Shown here in pieces: positions 33,968 to 45,796 of a stretch of DNA of 64,000 nt (the first letter of the stretch is position 1; every line of letters starts with the position of its first letter). The notes beneath the pieces were generated by a model that ran no database searches, was not told the origin of the DNA, and saw only the letters and a program-made list of their open reading frames with translations. A program made the translations under genes and the position numbers. This stretch comes from Ornithodoros turicata (lineage: Eukaryota; Arthropoda; Arachnida; Ixodida; Argasidae): contig NC_088202.1 in assembly GCF_037126465.1 (NCBI RefSeq), positions 31,356,213 through 31,420,212 of the forward strand, written 5' to 3'.

Positions 33968-35050
33968 TGTCTTGGTTTCCTCAAACCTCTAGAGTATAAC
34001 AAAGAAGGGAGTCATAACGGGAACATCCGTGACTCTGTGCCGCAGAGTTTGGGGAAAGTGAGAATATAGCTAAATAGCGAATACATAAAGTCAGGGAAGT
34101 GCGGTAGGCTTTTGAGATAGGCTGATGGTATGGCTAGACGTCTACAGGAGGACAGAAGAAGCGACTGCACCCCCCTCCTTTTGGGCCTGTCTGTAGGGGT
34201 GACGAAAAGACACCTTTCGGGAAGCAAGACCACTGGGGGAGGGGTGCGCAAATTACCCACTTTTGCCCCCGGAAGTGAGAAGCAGACTTCGACCTCGATG
34301 ATGGCACAAATGCATAAGCACGTTTTATATGGTGTTACCTGACAGGCAAAGGGAACTGTTAGAGGTATTTAACATACTCAGAAATACTTCAATCAATGTG
34401 TGCGCAAATTATAACACTGGAGTGTGGTGTTGTGTTCGTGGTTGCGCCTTAGGTAAGAAATTTCCCGAATCGCCACATGGAGCTCGTTCTCTCGGCTCTC
34501 GTATAATGCGGGCACAAAAATACTCACACGCAGCACGCACAGGAAGGGTTTCGACGGAGAGACCCTTGACAGTTTCAAAGGGAATGAAGGTAATTGCGAG
34601 GCAACGGATCACGGTAATGATAAACACGAAGAAAATCAGCGTGGGGAGGGCAACGTAGCTACGTTTGTAGTAGCTCATTTTCTTGTTGAGCTGGGACTTG
34701 AACTGGAGGAAAAAGAGGGGAACACCGCTCAAGGGAATCAGATCGTTGCGGTCGTAGGCTGCAAGAAACAGAAACGAGGGCCACATTTAGCAGAAAGAAG
34801 ACTACGATGCTGTGGACGCTAGATAATAATATTGGCTACAGTTTATTCAAGCAACTAAAGGAATACACAGACATCGATGTCGCACTTTCAACCCTTTAAC
34901 CACACTGAATATTAGTCTCCAAAAAATGACGGTGTGAAAGCAAAATCTACCTGACACTCCCCCTACAGGACATTAAATCGTCAGTCCGGACCTCCGGAGC
35001 GTATTGGGATTGCGACTCCATTCGATTGTGCACCACACGTACATCATCCA
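33968..35050. other. Intron flanks of the 34.5-kb ABCA exon
   Basis: Apart from the exon at 34528-34758, nothing recognised. Confidence 0.45.
34528..34758 (-). CDS. ABCA exon: start of TMD2, first helix
   Basis: The acceptor is gtttcttgcag|CCTACG at 34758; the donor is GCGT|GTGAGT after 34528. It encodes FLQFKSQLNKKMSYYKRSYV, the amphipathic run typical of ABCA just before TMD2 ('q..al..KR.....R....'), then a hydrophobic helix LPTLIFFVFIITVIR and the start of the extracellular loop. The upstream intron is about 10.9 kb (with a LINE-split mariner, a Penelope-like element and a GC-rich element). The downstream intron is 32 kb. Confidence 0.85.
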
Positions 35051-35058
35051 CGTAAAAT

Positions 35059-36069
35059 GAGTGATGGCCACTAACTACTTCTACAGTAGTTTAACTATAA
35101 CTATTAACTACTTTGCGATGGAGTAGTTTAACTAGTAGTTCAGCTACTTTTCAGTATGTATTTTAACTACATCTATAACTACTTAACGTTGTCCATCAAC
35201 ACCAATCCCTTGTAGTGTTCTTAGACACCTAAACATGAACCACAAGCAGTGATAATAGGAAGGAGTTGCCTCAGGATAGAAGCCGCTGATATTTCGAACA
35301 GAGACTGTTCTTCTTCTGGGCGCAGAAGAAGAACAGTCTCTGTTCGAAATATCGGCGGCTTCTGTCCTGAGGCAACTCCTTCCTACATTCTACCGGTTCG
35401 CTGGATTTCTACCCATCTAAGCAGTGATAATGATATTTAAAATATACTCTTGTGCCTACATCGCCTAATTCACATACTCTCATAAAATCCACTGCCTGTC
35501 TCTTGTATATTATGCGCTGACAAAAGAGCTTGCTGCGCAAATATTTTCTGTGGAGTGAAAGCTTCCGCTATAAAGGTCCATACAACATACGACGGTCCAT
35601 GTACGAAATTTACACTCAGGCTCCTTCGTCACAGATCCATGCGCCACGCGCATACATTGTGGTGGGTGCCGATTGTGCCACTGTGGACAGTAAAATATTT
35701 TCGCTTAGCCACGATAATCGGTGACGTAGCCATCCTATGCGGTTTCAATGCAAGCTCATGAAAATGAGGTTACGCTAGACAAGCATTAAAAGTGAAGGTT
35801 AGTACACATGCACGGCACAATTGCTCTGCACCTCCGTTCTCATCAAACAAGTAGCTCACGGGAAAAGACGGAAGCACAATCGTGCCGTTAAGCTTGCAGC
35901 AAAACCGGAAGTAGTTGGCGCCTGCAGTAGCCTAACTACTGTAGTTAACTACTCGAAATAGTAGTTTAACTAGCACTTGCCACTACATTTCTGCAAGTAG
36001 TTGATAACTACTTTTAACTACAATCAGGTAGTAGTTTAACTACATGTAGTTAACTAGTGGCCATCACTG
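35059..36069. mobile_element. hAT-type MITE, 1.0 kb
   Basis: Perfect 8-bp target duplication cgtaaaat at 35051-35058 and 36070-36077. Inverted ends AGTGATGGCCACTA and TAGTGGCCATCACT. Subterminal regions are packed with TAGTTTAACTA-like words in both orientations (35065-35200 and 35920-36060). No transposase. It carries a nested insertion at 35257-35418. Confidence 0.85.
35257..35418. mobile_element. Hairpin-headed retro-insertion with 13-bp duplication
   Basis: Flanked by aagcagtgataat at 35244-35256 and 35419-35431. It consists of a long hairpin (arms 35256-35317 and 35324-35385, two mismatches) plus a roughly 33-bp single-copy tail. A related hairpin with a similar tail is at 47855. Confidence 0.8.
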
Positions 36070-36077
36070 CGTAAAAT

Positions 36078-36901
36078 AGTGAAAGTGAAGGGTGAAAGCT
36101 TTCCAGTTTTAGATAAAATGAGTTAAATCGACGGTTAAATCATATCCGGTTTCGGTTTCTCCGTGACGTCACTGTTCCCGACGTCACAATTGTGGAAGAC
36201 GACACAGCAACACTCAGCGCTTGTTTGATGTGCAAAGTGAGATTTTCAGGCGAATGAAACTTGACCCAGTTGGGATTGGCGATTTGTTTAATAACTTATG
36301 TTATTCCTAACTATGTAGTTTAACATTTTCTATACAGGTGTTGGTGCTGTAACTCAGAGAGACGCGCATGACAAATGTTTATGCTGTGTTGGCCAAATCT
36401 GTGACGAGAACGGGGTTGAAACTTAAGAACACTTACTTGTCTTTTCAAAAGGCATTGATACTACACCGAGCTTTTATCCAGGTGAATACTGGCTACCCCC
36501 AACTGTTTTGGGGGTTCGGTCTCGGCAAAACCGAAAAATGACACGCACGTTGTGTTTTCATTCTTGTTCTCACGATGCACTAAGGAATATCTATGCTTCA
36601 TCGCTGAACAACACCGTCACATAAGCAGTAACCAGTCCCTGTTCATAAAAAGCATATTGAACTACGAAAACCAAGAACGGCGACGCACAAAGAACACATA
36701 GCCCGCGGGGAGGAGCCGAGAAGACGCCGCAAAGGTCGGAAGAGAACGTTCCTGGCGTCACGACTGTCCAAGTGCGGCTTTCAGACGGGGGCAAAAGATG
36801 CAAGTTGAAAATAGCATTACAAATTCTCGGAGTCGAATATACACGAAATATTTTGCATGGTGGCTCTGAAATATATAAGGAATCATCTGGTGAGGACTAT
36901 T
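36078..36901. other. Intron sequence without recognised genes
   Basis: No coding motifs or repeat ends seen between the MITE and the mariner. Confidence 0.45.
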
Positions 36902-37080
36902 TACGAGGGTGGTTCCATAAGTTTCCGGCCCGACGTAGAAAATGCGCGCGAATTTGAAAATGCGATTAAGGACGCGTGGCGCCATCTGTTGGAGGGCCGG
37001 AGCACCACCCTCCACCCTCTCCATGCTTTTGTCGGTTGGAGAGCGGCATTTTAAACAGCCAGGGTGCACTCTTCAGTTAA

Positions 37081-37638
37081 AATGGGAAAAAAATCGAGTA
37101 CCGCGCTGTGATAAAATTCTTGACAAAAGAGGGACTTTCGCCGTAGGAAATTCAAGCGCGACTGAACAACATGTGCAGGGAAGCCTCTCCGTCGTACACA
37201 ACGGTAACAGACTGGGCTAAGTAGTTTCGACTGGGGCGAGAGTCCATTGAAGATGATCCACGCGATGGTCGTCCAGTGGGAGTGGTGACACAAGAAAATT
37301 TGTCTCTTGTCGAGGAGGAAGTGCTGAGCGACAGGCGTCTGAAGGTGAAGGAAATCTCAGAAATGCTCTTTCCAAAACAACCGTTTTTCGCATCATCGAC
37401 AAGGGCCTTCACATGAAAAAGGTCAGCGCGAGATGGGTGCCAAGACTTCTCTCGTCAGTTCAAAAGCTACAGCGCGTCGTCAGTGCCAAAGAGTTTTTGG
37501 AGCTCTGTCAAGAGAACGAAGAAGAAATATTGAAGTCAATTGTCACAGGGGATGAGACTATGGTGCTCTACTATGATCCCCTTTCGAAAAAGGAGTCAAT
37601 GGAATGGCGCAAACCAGGAGAAGCACACCCCAAGAAAA
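37081..37638 (+). pseudogene. Mariner transposase, 5' part
   Basis: Begins at ATG 37081 in a degraded frame. It includes IEYRAVIKFLTKEG, EIQARLNNM and TTVTDWAK (helix-turn-helix DNA-binding region), then a region of frame changes, and SIVTGDETMVLYYDPLSKK with the first catalytic Asp. It ends WRKPGEAHPKK at the LINE insertion. Several stops and frame changes occur before the first Asp, so it was probably dead before or around the LINE insertion. Confidence 0.88.
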
Positions 37639-40600
37639 TGATGATGATGATTCGGGTTTTTATGGCGCATGAGCAACTAAGGCTATAATGCGCCAATACT
37701 GTGAGATATGATCTCTTTACCAGATAAAAGAAAACGATCAATTTAAAACTGATATAACATATAAAAATGTATGTGAATTCAGATATCGCTTAGGTATCCA
37801 GTGTCCTTAAAAAACTTGTAAACTCTGCTAAAACTGACAAGCGGCTCATCGCCAAGCAAAAGGGCTGGGTGAAGAGGAATTCTATACCGGTAGAACTCAG
37901 AAAAATGAGTTTGGCGATGATGTTCCTGGAGAGGGCAGCTGATGAGAATGTGAAGAATAGACAACTGTTCAGCACAGTGCACACACTGAGGTGGGTCCTT
38001 CAGGAGAATTAAAAATCCATGTGTGAGAAATGTGTGGCCGATACGCAAACGATACATGACTACTTCATAAAGCCTCTCTTTGAAAACTCCTGCAGGCTTG
38101 CCTACATTACACTTGATCAAGTGTAATTTATTACTTGTCTGTGTGTCCCAGTCACGTTGCCATTTTAAGTTAATTGCTCTACGCAAGGCAGATCTCAGAT
38201 CCTGTGCTGGTACGTCAAAGGGGGTTATGTCACCTGAGAGTGCGTTGGTAGCCGCTCTGTCCGCGAGCTCGTTACCGGGTATCCCGACGTGCCTGGGCAC
38301 CCAGCAAAGTGTCAAGGAAAGACCTCTGTTTATTATGCGGCTAGACAGGTGTTTTGCTCGCAGAACGAGCAGGTTTTTTGGTGGCTGCAGGCTACGTATA
38401 GCCTGCAGGCAAGTAAGCGAATCAGTGTACACAAGTGATGACCTGATGGAAAGTGGTAGTATATGATTAAGTGCCAAGATTATGCCATAGACCTCTGCCG
38501 TGAAAATGGTAGCTGTGTTTAGCAATCCATGCGATCTACAAGATATGTCTGTAACCATTGCACATGAGACACCGGTGTGCGTTCTGGAACCATCTGTGTA
38601 AAATGCGACATGGTCCCCAAAACCTTCTTTTATAGACAGAAACTCTTGCAGGAGTACGGCTGTAGGGGTTTCGTGTTTCTTGTACTGCAATAAAGATGGA
38701 TTGTGTTCGGGCGGTGGTTGCCACGGTGCAATCCTCCCACTAGTTCCTACAGGCGTAGAATCGTACTCTGAAAAACTGTGTGTTTCAATTTCCTGCAGGA
38801 TTCGCAAGTTGAAAGGAGGTGTACATGACGGTTTGTTAAGAAATAACTGTTTGCAGCGTGTCTGAGTAACGCAAGAGAAAGCTGGGTGCTGTGGATAACT
38901 TCGTACTTTTAGTGCATATGTGGAGGCAAGGTAAAATCTCCGCCTTTCTAATGACCACTCGTTGCACTCCACATAGAGACTCTCGACCGGCGATGTGCAA
39001 AACGCTCCCAAGACCAGTCGCAGTCCCTGGTGGTGGACAGGGTCTAGAGCTTTCAAGACAGATTTTCGTGCAGAGCCGTACACGACAGATCCATAGTCAA
39101 GCTTGGAACGGATGCAAGATGTGTAGATGCGACGCAGAACCTCACGGTCTGCACCCCAGGATCTATGTGACAAGATTTTGAGAATGTTCAGCGATTTCCC
39201 ACATTTACTTTATAGGTTCCTTATGTGAGGGTTGAAAGTGAGCTTGCGGTCAAAAAGTATACCCAGGAATTTATGCTCAGATTTGACCGTAATATCTTGG
39301 CCATTCATTTTAAGTTCTGGCTCAGGAAACATACCCCTTACTCTTGAGAAGGGTACGCAAACCGTTTTCTCAGGTGAGAAGTTAAACCCATTCTCAGATG
39401 ACCATTTTGCTAATTTGTTCACACAGAGCTGGAGTTGTCTCTCACATCTTGAAATGCTTGTAGACGAACGAGATATCTGAACATCGTCAACGTATAGTGA
39501 GTACATTACGGATGGCGGAATAGCGCGGACAATAGAGTTCATTTTGACTATGAAGAGTGTGACACTCAGAACGGAACCTGTGGGACGCCGTTCTCCTGAA
39601 TAAAAGAACGTGAGAGTGATGTGCCCAACTGGACTCTAAAAGTTGTCCTGTAGAAAATTTGCGATGCAGCGGAGCATACGACCGCGTACACCGTAATTGT
39701 ACAAGTCGCGAACGATACCATATCGCCATGCTGTATCGTACGCTTTTTGGAGATCGAAAAATATGGAAATACAATGCTGTTTTCTGACAAACGCCTCCCT
39801 GATGACAGTTTCCAGCCGCAGCATATGATCAGTGGTTGAGTGGGCGGCTCTAAATCCGCACTGATACCTATCGAGGCATCCATTTTCTTCGAGGCGGTAG
39901 TTAACCATGGCTCGAAGGTTTTGCCTAAACAACTTGTAAGGGCTATAGGCCTGTAGCTACATGCATTGGAAGGATCTTTCGCTGGCTTCAAAAGTGGAAC
40001 GACTGTCGCCACTTTCCAACGAGATGGGAGTTCACCCTGATTCCAAACTAAATTGAAAAAGTGCAGAAGACCTTCTGGTGATATTTTTGATAAGTGCTGC
40101 AACATGCTGTACGTGATTCGATCTGGCCCAGGTGCGGTTTTTTTTTAGACGACAGAGTACGCAGCAGCTCCATCATACAAAATGGTTTATTAAAAGCATG
40201 GCTGTCATTGGTGCCATATGTGATTTTGAATTTCTCAGCATCATCTTTGACTTTTAAGAAATCCCTGGTGTAGAAACACTCTGGAAGTGTTCTCCCAAAA
40301 CATCTGCCTGTACAAGTTTGGCACACCGTACCATCCCTCTCCAAGAGGGGAATAGAGGAGCTTGTGTAACTGCCCTTTATTTTTTTATTTTTTTTTTGTC
40401 GATCCCACACAACATTAGTTGGGGCATTGCTATTCAAGGAGGAGACAAAACCCTTCCACCATTCACTCTTTGCTTGTCGGCGTGTCCACCTAGCTTTTGC
40501 TCGAGCTCTCTTAAACGCCAGTAGATTTGCTGGGGTTGGATACCGCCGGAACCTGCCCCAAGCACGGTTCTGCTCTTTTCGTGTATTTCCACAGTCCTCC

Positions 40601-41583
40601 GACCACCAAGGCTTGCAACGCCTGGGCAGTTGACCTGATGACTGTGGAATGGACTTGTGGAATGGACTTGGACTTGGAATGGTTGCTGCTTTTACAAGAA
40701 TGTCTGTTACATAGCTATTTGCGTCATTAATGTTCAGCCCAAGGAGGGACTCTATAGAAAGTGTGGCTTCTTGTTTAAAGAGGTTCCAGTCTGCTAACTG
40801 TATCTTCCAACGAGGTGGGCGGGTGCTAATAGCACCTGATGGTCGATTGATCTCTAAAACGGCAGGGAAGTGATCGCTACCATAGGGGTTTTCGTCCACT
40901 GTCCATGAAATGTCCTGAAATAGAGATGGACTGCACAGCGAAATATCAATGGCTGAAAAGGACTGCGAAGCAGCATTAACATGAGTAGCGTTTCCTGCAT
41001 TGAGCAGGCAGATTGGCAAGGATGCTAATAATTTCTCAAACATTTTACCTCGGGTGTCAACTTTGGAACAACCCCAGAGCAAATGATGCGCATTGAAATC
41101 TCCCAGTACTAGAAAAGGCGATGGAAGCTGATCAATAAGATCCTCAAGCTGTCTCTGTTCGACCCTGAGTGATGGCGGTAGGTATAAAGAGCATACCGTC
41201 ACTACACGGTCAGTGCAGATCTGTACAGCAATGGCCTCAAGATTTGTGGAAAGTGGAACGTCTCTCGTGGGAAGTGTTCTGGCCGTGAGAATGGCCACAC
41301 CTCCGGAAGCACGTGCTGTGTCCGTTCGGTCCTTCGATAAACGTTCCACCGTCGGAGGTGGAAAGGGGTGTCTGGAATCAAATTTGTTTCTTGGAGACAG
41401 AAACAGACAGCATGATGTTTGTCTGCCAAATCATGGACGTCATCAAGATTTTTCAGCAAACCTCGGCAGTTCCACTGAATAATGCTCTGGGAACTGATAA
41501 GAAATGTACAGAAAAGGAAAAAGAATATGGACTGAACTCTAAGGCGTAAAGACGCTGTGGAACAACTGTCCATGAATGCTGGG
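37639..41583 (-). mobile_element. LINE with RNase H inserted in mariner
   Basis: A 3.9-kb minus-strand element. Its 3' end at 37639 is a short (atc)n-like tail preceded by ttatggcgc-type 3' UTR, and its 5' end is near 41583. Target duplication gcac(a)ccccaagaaaa lies at 37623-37638 and 41584-41598 (one difference). Confidence 0.9.
37779..41560 (-). pseudogene. LINE endonuclease, RT and RNase H, broken
   Basis: Leftward: IIQWNCRGLLKNLDDVHDLA (EN start) with frame change near 41.3 kb, LVLGDFNAHHLLWGCSKVDT, YGSDHFPAVLEI (EN SDH), then RT: FRPIALTSCLGK-type block as YRPIALTSCLGKTFE, DRYQCGFRAAHSTTDHMLRL, FFDLQKAYDTAWR and YSLYVDDVQIS (catalytic YVDD). A long frame 39173-37779 holds RNase H: CAMVTDISCRSHGLL, FTAEVYGIILAL, YTDSLTCLQAI and WVPRHVGIPGNELADRAATN. 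It ends with CVHCAEQLSILHILISCPL, the terminal zinc-like motif. Stops and frameshifts between about 39.2 and 41.4 kb break the protein. The first RNase H Asp region is atypical (FYTDGSRTHTGVS). Confidence 0.88.
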
Positions 41584-42090
41584 GCACCCCCAAGAAAAGC
41601 CAAGGTCACACAATCCACAAAGAAGGTCATGGCAACAATATTTTGGGATTATCACGGAATCCTCCTCATCGACTTCAAAGAGAGGAACACCGCAGTGAAC
41701 GCGACTTATTATGCTTCACTCCTGCACCGACTGCGAGACGCCATCAAGGAAAAGAGGCGCGGCAGGTTGAGTCGAGGTGCCTGGTTGCTCCAGGACAATG
41801 CCCCTGTCCACTCGGCTTCTGTTGCCAAGGCTGCACTAAAGGAGTGAAACCCACCACCCACCCTACAGTCCAGACTTGGCACCGAGTGACTACTTTCTGT
41901 TCTCAAACTTCAAGAGGGATCTCAGAGGACGGAGATTTGAAAACGATAGTGAGGTGCAAGAGGCAGTTTTCCAGCATTTTGCGGATAAAACTTCCGACTA
42001 TTTTTTCAAGGGTATAAGAATGCTGGTTGAAAGGTGTCCAAGGTGCATCGAAGTTAAGGGTGACTATGTCGAAAAGTGGTACACCTGTTT
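41584..42090 (+). pseudogene. Mariner transposase, 3' part
   Basis: Resumes with STKKVMATIFWDYHGILLID, RLRDAIKEKRRGRLSRG and WLLQDNAPVHSA (second catalytic Asp). After a frame change near 41850 comes APSDYFLFSNFKRDLRGRRF (third Asp; mariner DD34D pattern) and VEKRCPRCIEV-like end VERCPRCIEVKGDYVEKW. The family assignment is firm. Confidence 0.9.
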
Positions 42091-42341
42091 CGTCTCTATG
42101 ACTCTTAAAAGTTGGTCGGACCGGAAACTTATGGAACCACCCTCGTACTTCACATCTGGGGTCCAGACTGTCCCTTTAAGCGATATAGCACCTGAAACCA
42201 GAGACTGAATTTCGCGGATTATGTCGTACGCACTGAAGCGGAACGTGCTGCCCACATCAGTTGCGGAACTATGTGTGCGTCTCAGTCCCATAGCAGAAAG
42301 GTCATCAGGATTGTGGAGTCAGAGTCCTGGTTCCAGCAGAT

Positions 42342-43700
42342 TTGTCGAGCAAGCTGGCGGTATCGTTCGGATATGGTGAGTTTGGTCCCAATTTCTCTCA
42401 CATGACGGAGTTGAAACTACTCAAAGGTCTGGCCAAGAAAGAGAGGGAGGTAGAGTGGAAAGTGACAATGGGACGTTTGAGCGTGTTAAAGTGTGGTCAT
42501 CCATCCGGAGAAGGGTGCCCACCGGTAGCTTTGGGACACGTGCAATTGACGGAAGGTACCAGGAAGGTTCTGACGCTTGGGCCCAAATTCTGCCCTCGGG
42601 AGGCTGTGTCTCCGGAAGGACGTCTCTACCTCTATACGAGGAAGCGTGCACTGAAGTGCCCAGTTGAAAACCAGATAGCGGTCGCAGACCAGTGTGTGGA
42701 TGCGGTTACGCATGGTTACAGACCACCTGAGAGGAGAAGAGAAGTTAACTTTAATTAAGGCGGTCAAAAAGAGCGCGGTGGAAGCGGAGGACGCGGACAA
42801 AGAGACGCCCTTCGTGGTTGCCCCGAGAGTTATTCATACAAAAAGCGCAGAATGCGATAAAGAAGAACTTTGTGCAAGCACCACAGAAGAATACAATGAA
42901 ATTGACAAAGGGGAGATGGCTGGTCTGTTAGAAAAAGCTGGAGCTCAGAAGTTGGCAAATAGGGTCAAGAGGGCGACGAATAAACATCTTCACTTTTTCT
43001 TTGCCATGAAAACTCACAAGTTCGACAATTCCCTCCGACTCATCGTTTCAGAGAGGAGAGCGTGGCAACCGTTGGCGGCGGCTTTTGTATGTCAGGGCCT
43101 GAATGAATTGAAGATTGAAGATCCGTTTGTGGTTATCAAGTCAGATGAGGTGGTGGACGACCTAAAGGCACTGGAGAGGGACAAGGCGGACTTGCTATTT
43201 GGACGTCGAAGATTTGTATTTTATTTTGGATATTGATCTTTTGCTGAACATGGTCGAAAAGTCCTTGGGAACGGGGAACCGGGTGATGTTTTCCTCGGAA
43301 ACCGAGTGCTCACCAGAGCTATTTTTGAGGTTGCTTGCCACCTATATAGTGTCTTCCTGAGTTGAATTATTGAATTTCAGGGCGAATCCTTTAGGGAAGG
43401 AAAATGTTGCTGAGGAGTAAGGTTCAGGTTCAGTGCACAGTGGGATTGGTCTATTCCATTCCACTGGGATGGGGGAAGTGTTACATAGGCGAGACGGGGC
43501 GATGCATAAGTAAGCGCTTGAGAGAGCACGCCAACAAGGTAAAGGACGGAGAAGGCAGTTCCTCGCATTTGGCTTAGCATGTAATAGGATGCGGTTGTGA
43601 GCCGAATTTTGAAGCGACTGCGATAAAGTACAAGTCAAAGGATGTGTATGTCAGGCAAATTGTGGAAAGAGCTCAATGCAGAACAACGTCAAGACTGTGT
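42342..43700 (+). pseudogene. Penelope-like element with GIY-YIG, RT palm deleted
   Basis: The first part reads LSVLKCGHPSGEGCPPV..VLTLGPKFCP (N-terminal Penelope pattern). A second frame gives MKTHKFDNSLRLIVSERRAW (RT fingers) and DLYFILDIDLLLNMV near 43240. The RT palm and thumb are then missing: within about 120 bp the sequence jumps to CTVGLVYSIPLGWGKCYIGE and TGRCISKRLREHANKVKD, an intact-looking GIY-YIG catalytic core (Y, YIG, Arg), followed by VYVRQIVERAQC. Penelope GIY-YIG nicks DNA for target-primed copying. The deletion makes the element nonautonomous. Confidence 0.85.
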
Positions 43701-44284
43701 TAGTGCCCCCACGGCGCTGCTTACAAAGAAGCAGGAAGTAGTAATAAAGAAGGGATGTTGGTTCGGATGATTTCAGTCTCTGGTTTTTGGGTGTCACCTC
43801 GAGCTTAATGTCATGTAGGGGGAGTGTCACGCATATCTTGCTGTCATAGCATCTTTTTTTTTTTGTAGTCTCATATTCAGCGTGATTAAAGGGTTGAAAC
43901 TGCGACGTCGATGTCTGTAGTTCTCTACCTTCTGTCGCCTTGCTGCAAGACATGTACCAACCGGTCCCATATATTCCGTGTATTCAAGCAGCACTTGTTC
44001 TCGGAAGAAAGTTTCATTGAGCACTATGAAACGAAAATTATTTTACTCGGTACCACTAGTCGTCATGAAATTGCTGTCGGAACATCAACGAAAAACGCCG
44101 CCGCCATTGGCAACCCGAGTGGACCTAAATCTGCCAGCAGAAGAAAGCGCACGCGATCGACTCGTGAATCGGTGCGTTTCAAACGCAGTCGCTCCGAGAT
44201 CTTACTATATATGCTTCACTTCCAGCGTTAAAGACAGATGCCCTAAATCAACGTGTCCGTACGTCTCTCCAGCAGCTGCGAGCA
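43701..44284. other. Unassigned sequence after Penelope-like element
   Basis: May include its 3' UTR. No other gene recognised; open frames near 43.9-44.2 kb have no motifs. Confidence 0.4.
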
Positions 44285-44982
44285 GAACCCTGCACGGGCC
44301 TGGGCCCCCGACCCTGCCCGCGTGCCGGGCTTGTTATTGGCGGTGTGCTCCAGGCCGGGCCGACAAAATACGCCACCACCGCGGGCCGGGCCGGGCCAGG
44401 GCCGACGAACATGTTTCCGAGAGTCAGGCTCGGCCGGGTCACGCAGCTGATTCCACAGAATGGAGGACTATTAGTTCATTATCACGCGCTTGCGTCATTC
44501 CTATGCATAAATTTGCAAAGACAAGCAAAGGACACTGCATTATGCGTATGAGTCGACCATCTAGAACATTCTCAAAGCGACTTCACATTGCTCCTTACTC
44601 CTCACAATCACGTTGGCAAAGCTTGGTGAGAGGGGTAGGGGATGGGAGAAGGAGTTTGTCGACACTATCCTCTACCTCCGCAAAAAACTTGACAGTGTAA
44701 CGATAACGCCCATGCCTGCGTGCGTTCTGGATTTAATTTGGTCTCGTCCTGTTACTGTGTTAAACCGCCAGCACTTGTATGTCTGTGGACTTGTCTTCTC
44801 TCCTTATATATTTACTTATAAATCTGTTTGCTAAACGGCAGAAACGCGTACTACGACTGGAAATACTATAGGCCGGGATCTACTCGCCGAGTCACCGGCT
44901 GGGCTGGGCCGTGAAGGTCCGGGCCATTTTTCGATGCGCCCGGGCCGTGTCGGGCCCAGAAAAGTCAGCCCGTGCAGGGTTC
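44285..44982. mobile_element. GC-rich nonautonomous DNA element, copy B
   Basis: Ends GAACCCTGCACGGGC and GCCCGTGCAGGGTTC match copy A with one change. The direct repeat agctgcgag flanks it (44274-44282 and 44984-44992). The interior corresponds to 545-960 of copy A (atgtttccgagagtcagg onward). GC arms are shorter, explaining the smaller size. Confidence 0.8.
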
Positions 44983-45647
44983 AAGCTGCGAGTGGCAGAC
45001 ACAAGTTCACTTTATGTGTACTAAACCACTCCGCCATGCGGCAGCACGTCCGGCGGTGCAACTTCCGGCATGAAGCGGTGGTTGGGGGGTAGTACAGAGA
45101 AGAAGAGAAGGTGGTGTGATATTGATTGTAACTCCGTAATTTAATGGAAAGTTGGACTATGGAGTTCTAAATAATATAGCCGGTGTTTTAGTGCTTCTTG
45201 AAGAACCGGTATTAAGACTTAAATATTCGCAGTCATTATGATTATTATTATTATAATATAATAGATATAGTTATATTAATACTATATTATTAATATTGAA
45301 TTATTATCGGATACAGTAGCCTTCAAAATTACAAGAATATACATACGCAAAGTGGCAAGCGTTTCAAACAACTGTGTGGCAACGCAGAATTTGATGTTTC
45401 GGGTTTATCGAAATAACACAGAAAAAAAAGGAACAGTAGGGTTAGGTGGCCTTGCTAGACCGCCATCGGTCGCTCCATCCAGCTCGCAACACGTGAATGT
45501 AACACATTGTGCGTCGGCTTCTCGAAGCCAAATCAACGCTCTTGAAATCCAACAGGACGACATTCCCAGCAGGTATCAGAACCTTCTGACCGTCAACAAG
45601 ATGTAGAAGGTTTAGCCCTGATAACTGAAAGGTTACGCAACCATTAC
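44983..45647. other. Intron with AT-rich tract
   Basis: 45235-45310 is almost pure A/T (attatt/atatta words). No gene. Confidence 0.5.
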
Positions 45648-45796
45648 CTTCTTCCTTGCCGCCTTTGTCCTTGTCTTTGCCCTCCATCGAAGATTGCATG
45701 GCCGACTGCTGCATGTTAGTTTGCTTTTCTACGTTGTCGCTAGAGGAGGCTTCACTCGAATCTCCGAGCATTGCGCCTTCTTCGAACTCGTCGACT
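45648..45796 (-). CDS. ABCA exon: acidic/serine-rich cytosolic linker
   Basis: The acceptor cgcctttag precedes 45796; the donor GAAGAAG|GTAATG follows 45648. The first base completes the Lys codon of the LEDVLLK motif, then VDEFEEGAMLG, followed by a low-complexity Ser/Asp/Gln/Lys segment ending KDKDKGGKEEG. This is the poorly conserved cytosolic linker between NBD1 and TMD2 of full ABCA proteins. Identification rests mainly on phase, splice sites and position, not on residue conservation. Confidence 0.75.

Larger units (their letters stand above)
36904..42145 (+). mobile_element. Mariner transposon split by a LINE
   Basis: Inverted ends CGAGGGTGGTTCCATAAGTT and AACTTATGGAACCACCCTCG, flanked by the TA duplication (36902-36903, 42146-42147). 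Transposase halves lie at 37081-37638 and 41584-42090. The LINE at 37639-41583 sits inside the coding sequence. Without it the mariner is about 1.3 kb, normal for the family. Confidence 0.93.
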
